Source: Pauljensenia sp018375675
GTDB taxonomy: Bacteria; Actinomycetota; Actinomycetes; Actinomycetales; Actinomycetaceae
Direction of reading: 5' to 3'
Assembly (NCBI GenBank): GCA_041432705.1
Contig: JAPWAE010000011.1
Span: 1 to 62,458, forward strand
DNA length: 62,458 bases
The position numbers and the translations under genes were made by a program. Each line of letters opens with the position of its first letter. The stretch's first letter is position 1. Positions 15,165 through 22,320 of this stretch are shown here, one piece after another. A model generated the notes under the pieces. The model was not told where the DNA came from. It saw only the letters and a list, made by a program, of their open reading frames with translations, and searched no databases.

Positions 15165-16553
15165 GTGGCTAAGGGACCCTCCCGCCTCGACAACGTGATC
15201 AGCCTGGCCAAGCGCCGCGGCTTCGTCTTCCCCTGCGGTGACATCTACGGTGGCACCCGCTCCGCGTGGGACTACGGCCCGCTCGGCGTGGAACTGAAGG
15301 AAAACATCAAGCGTGCCTGGTGGAACGCTATGGTCCGCCGCCGCGCCGACGTCGTCGGCCTCGACTCCTCCGTCATCCTCCCGCGCGAAGTGTGGGTCGC
15401 CTCCGGCCACGTCAAGGCCTTCACCGACCCGCTCATCGAGTGCCTCAACTGCCACAAGCGCGCCCGCCAGGACCAGCTCATCGAAGAGCTCGCCGAAAAG
15501 AAGGGCGTCGAAGAGTCCTCGCTGTCCAATGCCGACATCGCCTGCCCGAACTGTGGCGTGCGCGGCCAGTGGACCGAGCCCCGCGCCTTCTCCGGCCTGC
15601 TTAAGACCTACCTGGGCCCCGTTGACGACGAGGCCGGCCTGCACTACCTGCGCCCCGAGACCGCCCAGGGCATCTTCGTCAACTACGCGAACGTCATGAA
15701 CGCCGCGCGCAAGAAGCCGCCGTTCGGCATTGGCCAGATCGGCAAGTCCTTCCGCAACGAGATCACGCCCGGCAACTTCATCTTCCGTACCCGCGAGTTC
15801 GAGCAGATGGAACTCGAGTTCTTCTGCGAGCCTGGCACCGATGAGGAATGGCACCAGTACTGGATCGACTACCGCATGGCCTGGTACGTGGACCTTGGCA
15901 TCGACCCGGAGAACCTGCGCGAGTACGAGCACCCGCAGGAGAAGCTCTCGCACTACTCCAAGCGCACCGTCGACCTGGAATACCGCTTCGGCTTCCAGGG
16001 CAGCGAGTGGGGCGAGCTCGAAGGCATCGCCAACCGCACCGACTATGACCTGACCGTCCACTCCGAGGCTTCCGGCGCGAAGCTCGACTACTTCGACCCG
16101 AACACCAAGGAACGCTGGACCCCCTACGTCATTGAGCCCTCGGCGGGCCTGACCCGTTCCCTCATGGCCTTCCTCATCGAGGCCTACCACGAGGACGAGG
16201 CCCCCAACGCCAAGGGCGGCGTCGACAAGCGCGTCGTGCTCAAGCTGGACCCGCGCCTGGCCCCCGTCAAGGCCGCCGTCCTGCCCCTGTCCCGCAAGCC
16301 CGAACTGACCGGCCCTGCCCAGGAGCTGGCTGACGAGCTGCGCGGCATCTGGAACGTCGACTATGACGACGCCGGCGCCGTTGGTCGCCGCTACCGTCGC
16401 CAGGACGAGATCGGCACGCCGTTCTGCATCACCTACGACTTCGACTCGATCGAGGACCACGCCGTCACCATCCGTGAGCGTGACACGATGGAGCAGGTGC
16501 GCATCCCGCTCGACAAGGTCAAGTCGTACCTGATCGAACGCCTGGGCTGCTGA
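15165..16553 (+). CDS. glyS: Glycine--tRNA ligase (alpha2 type)
   Basis: This 462-aa class II synthetase charges tRNA-Gly. It is the single-chain eukaryote-like form used by actinobacteria. It shows FPCGDIYGGTRSAWDYGPLG at the N-terminus, motif 2 region FRNEITPGNFIFRTREFEQ, LRPETAQGIFVNY, and motif 3 PSAGLTRSLMAFL, followed by the anticodon-binding domain. Two Cys pairs (CLNCHKR and CPNCG) lie in the insertion domain. GTG start at 15165 with AAGGAG 6 nt before. The 600-bp upstream region is unusual (iteron array, MITE-like element). Confidence 0.97.
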   Translation: MAKGPSRLDNVISLAKRRGFVFPCGDIYGGTRSAWDYGPLGVELKENIKRAWWNAMVRRRADVVGLDSSVILPREVWVASGHVKAFTDPLIECLNCHKRARQDQLIEELAEKKGVEESSLSNADIACPNCGVRGQWTEPRAFSGLLKTYLGPVDDEAGLHYLRPETAQGIFVNYANVMNAARKKPPFGIGQIGKSFRNEITPGNFIFRTREFEQMELEFFCEPGTDEEWHQYWIDYRMAWYVDLGIDPENLREYEHPQEKLSHYSKRTVDLEYRFGFQGSEWGELEGIANRTDYDLTVHSEASGAKLDYFDPNTKERWTPYVIEPSAGLTRSLMAFLIEAYHEDEAPNAKGGVDKRVVLKLDPRLAPVKAAVLPLSRKPELTGPAQELADELRGIWNVDYDDAGAVGRRYRRQDEIGTPFCITYDFDSIEDHAVTIRERDTMEQVRIPLDKVKSYLIERLGC

Positions 16554-16554
16554 C

Positions 16555-17871
16555 TTGCAGATAGCCTCAACATCCGCAGCGGCCCCGCTACACGTGGGGC
16601 CGCTGCGCCTGTGGACACCCGTTGTCCTGGCCCCCATGGCCGGGGTGACGGACGTGCCCTTCCGACGCCTGTGTCGCATCATGGGCGAGTCGGGCTTGCC
16701 CGACCACCTGAGGCCCACCGGCATCCCCTCCTGGGCGGCCGAGTCCGGACAGGGGGCCACGGCCTCGTCCCCGACGAGCCCAGGTCAGGCGTCCGATGAG
16801 CCGCACCACGTCGCCATCCCGCGCGTGGACGCGCCCGCCGGCCTGTACGTCACCGAGATGGTGACCAGCCGTGCCCTCGTCGAAGAAAACGAACGCACCC
16901 TGGAGATGGTGCGCCCCGACCCCGCCGAGCGCGTGCGCTCCCTGCAGCTCTACGGCGTCAACCCAGCCGTCATGGCGAAGGCCGCGAGGATGCTCGTCGA
17001 GCGTGACCTCACCGACCACATCGACCTGAACTTCGGTTGCCCCGTTCCCAAGGTGACGAAGAAGGGTGGGGGAGCGGCCCTGCCGTGGAAGCGCGACCTG
17101 TTCTCCGACCTCGTCGGCGCCGTCGTGCGTGCCTCGAATGAGGCCGGGGAGCGCGCGGGGCGTGAGATCCCCGTGACCGTCAAGATCCGCATCGGCATCG
17201 ACTCCGAGCACGAGACCGCGACGGATGCTGCCCTGAGTGCGCAAAAGCTCGGCGCCGCCGCGCTCACCCTGCACGCGCGCACCCAGAACCAGCACTACGC
17301 GGGAAACGCCCACTGGGACGAGATCGCACGCCTCAAGGACCTGCTCGACATCCCCGTCTTTGGTAACGGCGACGTCTTCGAGGCCGCGGATGCCCTGGCC
17401 ATGCTGGAGCGCACCGGCTGCGACGGCATCAGCGTCGGGCGCGGCGCCCAGGGGCGCCCCTGGATTTTCCGCGACATCGTCGCCGCCTACCACGGTGCCG
17501 CCATCCCGCCTGGCCCCAGCCTCGCCGAGGTCGTCTCCGTCATCGAGCGTCACGCCGCCTGGTGCGTCGTCGAACAGGGCGACGAGGGGCGCGCGCTGCG
17601 CGAGATGCGCAAGCACATCGGCTGGTACCTGCGCGGATTCGCCGTTGGCGGCCCCCAGCGTCACGCCCTCTCTATGGTCTCGACCCTCCAGGAGCTCCAC
17701 GAGCGCCTTGCGGACCTCGACCTCGACCAGGCCTTCCCGCCCGCCGCACGCGGACCGCGCGGCCGAGCCGGCGGCGAAAAGACCCCCCACCTGCCCGACG
17801 GCTGGCTGGACCACCCCTACCTCACGCAGAGCGAACGAGATCGCCTGCACCTGGCAGAAATCGGATACTAA
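16555..17871 (+). CDS. dusB: tRNA-dihydrouridine synthase (DusB-like) with an internal insertion
   Basis: This FMN-dependent enzyme reduces uridines in tRNA D-loops. Landmarks are LAPMAGVTDVPFRRLC near residue 25, NFGCPVPKVTKKGGGAAL with the catalytic Cys, and FGNGDVFEA, GISVGRGAQGRPWIF. Between FRRLCRIMGE and APAGLYVTEM, which are nearly contiguous in ordinary Dus proteins, there are about 45 extra residues rich in Pro/Ser/Gly. That insertion carries the GCCACGGCCTCGTC word (16756-16769). The start is uncertain: TTG 16555 is the first start after the glyS stop but has no clear ribosome site. It is followed by aroD after 11 bp. Confidence 0.9.
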   Translation: MQIASTSAAAPLHVGPLRLWTPVVLAPMAGVTDVPFRRLCRIMGESGLPDHLRPTGIPSWAAESGQGATASSPTSPGQASDEPHHVAIPRVDAPAGLYVTEMVTSRALVEENERTLEMVRPDPAERVRSLQLYGVNPAVMAKAARMLVERDLTDHIDLNFGCPVPKVTKKGGGAALPWKRDLFSDLVGAVVRASNEAGERAGREIPVTVKIRIGIDSEHETATDAALSAQKLGAAALTLHARTQNQHYAGNAHWDEIARLKDLLDIPVFGNGDVFEAADALAMLERTGCDGISVGRGAQGRPWIFRDIVAAYHGAAIPPGPSLAEVVSVIERHAAWCVVEQGDEGRALREMRKHIGWYLRGFAVGGPQRHALSMVSTLQELHERLADLDLDQAFPPAARGPRGRAGGEKTPHLPDGWLDHPYLTQSERDRLHLAEIGY

Positions 17872-17882
17872 GCGAAGGAATC

Positions 17883-18707
17883 ATGCCTCACCCATCTGCG
17901 CCCGACCCTGACCCTGCGCCCGGACTCGTCACCATCGGGAAAGCCGCCAAGAAGGCGAGCCTCGGGGGACGTACCCAGGTGATCGTCCCCGTCAGCGGGG
18001 ACGCGACAGCCCTGAGCGGGCAGGTCGAGGCGCTGGCCTCGTGCCGCGCGGACATCGTTGAGTGGAGGGCCGACACCTTCCTGTCCTCCCTTGTTGGGGC
18101 ACATTTCGTGTCCGCCTCGGACGTGGAGGAAGACCTGGTGCGCATGGCCCGCTACGTCGCGGATTCCTCGCCGCTGCCGGTTTTGGCGACCATCCGCACG
18201 TCGGTCGAGGGTGGCGAGGCCTACCTGGACGACGAGGAATACTGCGCCCTCGTGCGTCGGCTTGCCTCCTTCGCGGGCGGTGTGGACGTGGAGATCTCAC
18301 GCGACGGATCCTCCGCGCTTATCGATGAGGTGCACGAGGCCGGCGCGATCGTCGTCGCCTCCTTCCACGATTTTGAGGGCACGCCCGGCGACGAGCAGCT
18401 TGCCGAGGTCCTTGCAGCCATGAACTACGCGGGTGCCGACGTCCTGAAGTTCGCGTGCATGGCGAACAGCGCCACGGATGCGGCCCGTGTGCTTGCCGCG
18501 CAGGCGTGGGCGCGCGAGGCCTACGACCGTCCCGTCATCGGCATCGCGATGGGCCCCAACGGCGCACCCACGCGCCTGGTGGGCTCTGCCCTCGGTTCCG
18601 CGGCCACCTTCGCGACCCTGCCCGGGTGGGAAGGCAGCGCCCCCGGACAGTTCACCGTCGAGCAGGTGCGCGCGGTCCTCGACATTGTCGAGGCCTCGGA
18701 GGACTAA
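17883..18707 (+). CDS. aroD: 3-dehydroquinate dehydratase, type I
   Basis: This shikimate-pathway enzyme dehydrates 3-dehydroquinate by a Schiff-base mechanism. The 274-aa protein has VIVPVSGD at the first strand, ADIVEWRADTF, VLATIRTSVEGG, the catalytic His in VVASFHDFEGTP and the Schiff-base Lys in DVLKFACMANS. The start is ATG 17883 after GAAGGAA; longer upstream frames run into dus. About 30 Pro-rich N-terminal residues precede the barrel. A strong perfect hairpin follows at 18754. Confidence 0.93.
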   Translation: MPHPSAPDPDPAPGLVTIGKAAKKASLGGRTQVIVPVSGDATALSGQVEALASCRADIVEWRADTFLSSLVGAHFVSASDVEEDLVRMARYVADSSPLPVLATIRTSVEGGEAYLDDEEYCALVRRLASFAGGVDVEISRDGSSALIDEVHEAGAIVVASFHDFEGTPGDEQLAEVLAAMNYAGADVLKFACMANSATDAARVLAAQAWAREAYDRPVIGIAMGPNGAPTRLVGSALGSAATFATLPGWEGSAPGQFTVEQVRAVLDIVEASED

Positions 18708-18753
18708 GCCCGATCGCCGGTGTCAACGCGGCCCTGAAGAAAGCGACGAAAAA

Positions 18754-18785
18754 GAGGGGCGCTGGAGTGTTCTCCAGCGCCCCTC
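18754..18785. terminator. Perfect 14-bp hairpin after aroD
   Basis: GAGGGGCGCTGGAG (18754-18767), loop TGTT, and the exact complement (18772-18785). On the plus strand there is no U-tract, but on the minus strand the stem is followed by CTTTTTC. It therefore looks like a bidirectional terminator or one made for a minus-strand neighbour. Confidence 0.85.
18769..18785. repeat. Left copy of 17-bp direct repeat flanking the T7SS islet
   Basis: GTTCTCCAGCGCCCCTC is identical to 22192-22208. The left copy is half of the perfect aroD-side hairpin. The two copies bracket the three T7SS-type genes. Confidence 0.85.
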
Positions 18786-18830
18786 GCCAACATTATTGTC
18801 ATTCTGTGGTGTCCGAAGGATCGTAATTCC

Positions 18831-18860
18831 TTGCAGGATTTCAGCCTCCATCGATAGACT
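18831..18860 (+). promoter_or_regulatory. Promoter of the T7SS-type islet
   Basis: TTGCAG (18831-18836) and TAGACT (18855-18860) are spaced by 18 bp, about 65 bp upstream of the first islet gene. No other promoter is seen between the three genes. Confidence 0.5.
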
Positions 18861-18874
18861 GTGACCATATGGTT

Positions 18875-18897
18875 ACCTCGCTGTTGGGGAGCGAGGT
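18875..18897 (+). promoter_or_regulatory. Inverted repeat in the islet leader
   Basis: ACCTCGCT and AGCGAGGT form perfect 8-bp arms around GTTGGGG, just downstream of the predicted transcription start. This could be an operator or a 5' leader hairpin. Confidence 0.45.
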
Positions 18898-18924
18898 TGA
18901 GTTCAACTGAAGGAGAGCTGGGTA

Positions 18925-19425
18925 ATGCCAGACGTTGCTTTTGATTCGGAACGTCACGCGCAGGCGAGCCATGACGTACACGACAGTGGGCAGGAACTCG
19001 CAGCCTCCGCCATGTCCGCCAATGTGCTCGCGATGGCGCAGATGTTCGGGCATTGGACAACGGAAAATGCGGCTCAGGACATGGGAAAGGCAGTCCGTTC
19101 ATTCCTGACGGCCTTTTCCTCGCAAATGGCACATGAGGCGCAGTTCGTCGGTGATATGGACGTGAAAGTAAATCAGGCGGTGGCCGACTTCGAGGGGACC
19201 GAGGAGGATGCTCGCGCCGCGATGGCCGCTGTCGGCACTGCGCTGCTGTCGCTGAACCAGGGAGAGAGCGCGCATCAGGTCTATTCGCAGGAAACCATCG
19301 ATAAACTAACGAGTGAGAATAAGCCCAAGGACGAGGCTGTGCAGGGCATCGAGCATGAAAGCGAGCAGGAGTCATCCAATACCGTTGGGCAAACACCGTC
19401 TCACGATGAGCCCAATAGCTACTAA
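18925..19425 (+). CDS. WXG100/ESX-like small helical protein
   Basis: This 166-aa protein is mostly helical over residues 1-110, with a hydrophilic, Glu/Ser-rich tail to residue 166 and no signal peptide or membrane segment. The helix-turn region around MFGHWTTENAA (residues 40-50) and the helix end FEGTEEDARAAM (F89-x3-E93, resembling the YxxxD/E export motif with Phe for Tyr) fit the WXG100/ESX class loosely. The real support is its place before a second ESX-like protein and a mycosin. ATG 18925 follows AAGGAGAG. A possible T7SS substrate or chaperone partner; I do not recognise a closer family. Confidence 0.6.
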   Translation: MPDVAFDSERHAQASHDVHDSGQELAASAMSANVLAMAQMFGHWTTENAAQDMGKAVRSFLTAFSSQMAHEAQFVGDMDVKVNQAVADFEGTEEDARAAMAAVGTALLSLNQGESAHQVYSQETIDKLTSENKPKDEAVQGIEHESEQESSNTVGQTPSHDEPNSY

Positions 19426-19453
19426 AACAAACTGGATCAAGGAGATTATAGAA

Positions 19454-20980
19454 GTGGTGTCTTCACCCATGTACGACCGCTTGATGCAGTTTGCTGATAG
19501 CGCGCCGGAGAATGAAAAGCTCTACGGCTGGGACGACGAGCACTCGACCGTCGTCAAGGCTATCCGCAAGGCCCAGGAGAAGATTGAGCATTTCAAAGAT
19601 CACCAGGGCTTCACGGGGCAGGCCGGCGATGCGATGAGCGCAGAGGCCGTGCGTGCCTTTACTCGATTCAACGGCCAGGCAAACTTCTACCTGACAGGCA
19701 TGTCGTACTACGTTGAGGCACGCCGTGCGATCATGCTGGCCGCTGAGGAAGCCCGCCAGCTGTCGCCCACGTTGTTGGATCCGATGACCGAAGCTATGCG
19801 TGACGTCGCTACGGTGACAATCCCTGTCGCCTCCAACTTCGGTCTTCCGGGGCTGTTCGCGAACTCCCTTGCTGTCACCGGCGCTGCGTACGTCGATGCT
19901 GTCGAGGCCCAGGCCAACGCGCAGCGGGAGGCCAAATCAACCGAGATCATCGAGCACCTTGAGTCCACGATGAACAACCTGAGTACACGCCTCAAGGATC
20001 ACACGTCGGAAGGGCCAGATACATCGAATCCAGGAAATCTCGAAGGGTGGACCCCAATTCCTGAAATCCCAAAGGACTCAGCTGATGCCCTCGAAAAAGG
20101 TCATATCACTATCTCACCGTATGAAGGCGGCGCTTACGGTCGCTCCCGTTCGGATGCATTCGGCAACGCTGATCTAAGAGGTTCAGACTCGGGTCTTTAT
20201 CCGGGAGGATACGACAACGGCGAGGGGAGCAACCAGCGCGTCATGCAGTCGCCGCGCGTGCCGAGCCGTTATTTCCCTGAGGGAGAAGCAGGTTCGCGCG
20301 CGAATCCGATCACGGATCCGCAGGATCTCATGGACATGGACCTGCTGCACACGCGCGTCAATGGCGATCGACACGCAAACGGCGTCATTGGCGGGCATAC
20401 TCCAGCCCCTCCGATCGACCGTGATCATCCGCTGTGGGGTTTGAATGCTTCTCGTGCTGCGGAATCCCAAACAGCAGGCCGCCTTGGCGGCATCGGTGTG
20501 ATGGGGGCTGGAGTTCTCGGACTACGGGGAGCTGCTCGCATGGGTTCCGTTAGCATGGGGGCTATGGGGCGAATGGGAGGCGTAGGAGCAGGCTCGTTTG
20601 GCACCTCTGGTGCCGGAGCGCTCGGTCGCGGCAGTGCGGTAGCTGGTTCGTCCGCTCTGCGTACGGGAACGTACAGCGGAACGGGCATGGGCACCTACAC
20701 GCCACCAGGTTCCGGTCAATCGGCAGGAGCTGCCGCCGGGCAGGGTGCTGCCGCCGGTCAGCGGGGCGGTTTCATGGGTGCCTCTGGCGCTGGTGCCGGT
20801 GGCGCGAAGGAAGATAAGAAGCAGCGCCGCCGCAAGTACGAGGCCTTCCGCGTCGATGATGAGGATGATGATGCGCTGCCTCGTGGATACGTCAATCCGT
20901 TGTCTCAGACGTACGGTACAGACAAGGACATTGCGCCGGCACGCCGGCGCGACGACGGATGGGATCCCAACCAATGGTGA
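19454..20980 (+). CDS. Large ESX-type protein with Gly-rich C-terminal region (EspB/PPE-like organisation)
   Basis: This 508-aa protein starts at GTG 19454 with AAGGAG 9 nt before; the frame continues upstream inside the previous gene without support. Residues 1-190 are predicted helical and contain GFTGQAGDAM, in the place of the WXG turn. A polar linker follows, then residues ~350-450 are dominated by Gly/Ala/Ser (for example GRLGGIGVMGAGVLGLRG). The tail is basic then acidic (KKQRRRKYEAFRVDDEDDD) and ends in a Trp-containing RRRDDGWDPNQW. Similar tails occur in actinobacterial T7SS-locus proteins. Its 3' end overlaps the mycosin gene. Confidence 0.6.
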   Translation: MVSSPMYDRLMQFADSAPENEKLYGWDDEHSTVVKAIRKAQEKIEHFKDHQGFTGQAGDAMSAEAVRAFTRFNGQANFYLTGMSYYVEARRAIMLAAEEARQLSPTLLDPMTEAMRDVATVTIPVASNFGLPGLFANSLAVTGAAYVDAVEAQANAQREAKSTEIIEHLESTMNNLSTRLKDHTSEGPDTSNPGNLEGWTPIPEIPKDSADALEKGHITISPYEGGAYGRSRSDAFGNADLRGSDSGLYPGGYDNGEGSNQRVMQSPRVPSRYFPEGEAGSRANPITDPQDLMDMDLLHTRVNGDRHANGVIGGHTPAPPIDRDHPLWGLNASRAAESQTAGRLGGIGVMGAGVLGLRGAARMGSVSMGAMGRMGGVGAGSFGTSGAGALGRGSAVAGSSALRTGTYSGTGMGTYTPPGSGQSAGAAAGQGAAAGQRGGFMGASGAGAGGAKEDKKQRRRKYEAFRVDDEDDDALPRGYVNPLSQTYGTDKDIAPARRRDDGWDPNQW

Positions 20981-22182
20981 CGGTACGATGCGCAACGCTC
21001 ACCAGCGCTCTGAGGAAAGGCTCACGGCGCGCTGCAGTAGCATCTGGATGCGTGCTTGCTTTGGCAGGCAGCGCATTGGCAGCCACCCCTACGCTAGCGG
21101 ACGACCGTCAGATCACGGCCGCCGACCAGGCCTACTTCTCGTACTATCACCTGGATGCTGCACGAGCTAAGGGCTACACGGGGAAAGGCGTTACCATCGC
21201 CATTATCGACGGAAAAGTGGATACCTCCGTCCCCGAATTAGTCGGTGCCAACGTTGTTGACAAAAGTCCCTGTACTGTCAACGGCAGCAACGAAAGCACT
21301 AGCCACGGGACGGGTGTCGCTTCTCTCCTAGTTTCCCGAGACTATGGAATCGTCCCCGATGCCACGCTATTGGCATATCAGTACATTGACTCAACAAGTT
21401 ATGCAGGGAAAGACTGCCCAATGAAGGCAGGGGCTCTGCCGACAGATTTATCCTCGTTGGTGAATCAAGCTATCAACGATGGTGCATCCATCATCAACTT
21501 TTCAGCTTCAAGTTCAATGCGCAGGGCTGATCTGAAATGGGCCATAGCCCGGGCCATGAGCCAGGGAGTCATTATTACAGCATCGGTTGGAAACAGTGGA
21601 GCAGACGAAAACGAAAGCCACCTGTCCAGGTGGTCTGGCGTTGTCGGGGTCTCTGCTATTGATGACCAAGGAAAGTTTGCTTCCTACTCATCGTGGGGCC
21701 AGGGCGTCACGACCACCGCGGTAGGTGGACCATTCACGGAGCGGAACATATCTGACGGAAAAATCGGCACTACCCAGGGCACCTCTTATTCCGCCCCCAT
21801 TGTTGCTGGAGCTCTCGCTCAGGCGCGCGCAAAGTGGCCCAACGTAACCACGAACCAACTCTTACAGTTACTCATCAATACCGCTACGTTGCCTGTAGAA
21901 GGACAGAACATCTATAGCGGTTATGGGGCAATTAACCCTGGAAAGATGCTCAACACCGACCCGAGCCAGTACCCCGACGAGAATCCGTTGGCAGACAAGG
22001 GCGGCGGTACCAGCCCCACCCCCGCAGAGGTCCAGCAGTACGCCGACGGCCTCGTCGATCCCACCGAAATAGCCTATGACAATTCCTACGCCTACCGAGG
22101 CCTCGACGAATCACAGGTCACCAACAAAGACAACACCTACCCCATCCACTTAGGCACGAGCCCGAGGTTCCATAGAAAGTAG
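20959..22182 (+). CDS. Subtilisin-like serine protease of the mycosin (T7SS) type, without membrane anchor
   Basis: This is a secreted S8 peptidase of 407 aa. A basic N-terminus and hydrophobic signal (residues ~22-48) lead to the triad: Asp84 in AIIDGKVD, His116 in TSHGTGVASL, Ser276 in GTSYSAPIVAGA, with oxyanion Asn212 in SVGNSG. Mycosins process T7SS substrates and normally end in a transmembrane helix. This one ends in a soluble tail (HLGTSPRFHRK). ATG 20959 overlaps the previous gene; ATG 20974 is an alternative. The core from about 21200 to 21950 has clearly lower third-position GC than flanking genes, a sign of transfer. Confidence 0.8.
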   Translation: MGSQPMVTVRCATLTSALRKGSRRAAVASGCVLALAGSALAATPTLADDRQITAADQAYFSYYHLDAARAKGYTGKGVTIAIIDGKVDTSVPELVGANVVDKSPCTVNGSNESTSHGTGVASLLVSRDYGIVPDATLLAYQYIDSTSYAGKDCPMKAGALPTDLSSLVNQAINDGASIINFSASSSMRRADLKWAIARAMSQGVIITASVGNSGADENESHLSRWSGVVGVSAIDDQGKFASYSSWGQGVTTTAVGGPFTERNISDGKIGTTQGTSYSAPIVAGALAQARAKWPNVTTNQLLQLLINTATLPVEGQNIYSGYGAINPGKMLNTDPSQYPDENPLADKGGGTSPTPAEVQQYADGLVDPTEIAYDNSYAYRGLDESQVTNKDNTYPIHLGTSPRFHRK

Positions 22183-22191
22183 GGCGTGAGA

Positions 22192-22208
22192 GTTCTCCAG
22201 CGCCCCTC
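22192..22208. repeat. Right copy of 17-bp direct repeat flanking the T7SS islet
   Basis: GTTCTCCAGCGCCCCTC is identical to 18769-18785. Here it lies in the loop side of a weaker hairpin (GCGTGAG 22184-22190 with CTCACGC 22206-22212) beginning 2 bp after the protease stop. Confidence 0.85.
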
Positions 22209-22263
22209 ACGCACATTGCGTGCGGTTACAGCGTGCGTCGGTGATACGCGGGTTCTCAACAGG

Positions 22264-22295
22264 TGTGGGTGCGGGCCAAGCGGCCCGCACCCACA
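22264..22295 (-). terminator. Terminator of the PTS gene
   Basis: TGTGGGTGCGGGCC and GGCCCGCACCCACA form a perfect 14-bp stem with loop AAGC. It lies 26 bp past the stop of the minus-strand PTS gene and also closes the convergent islet. Confidence 0.8.
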
Positions 22296-22320
22296 GCTAT
22301 GTCAGCGATGCTCGGAAAGC

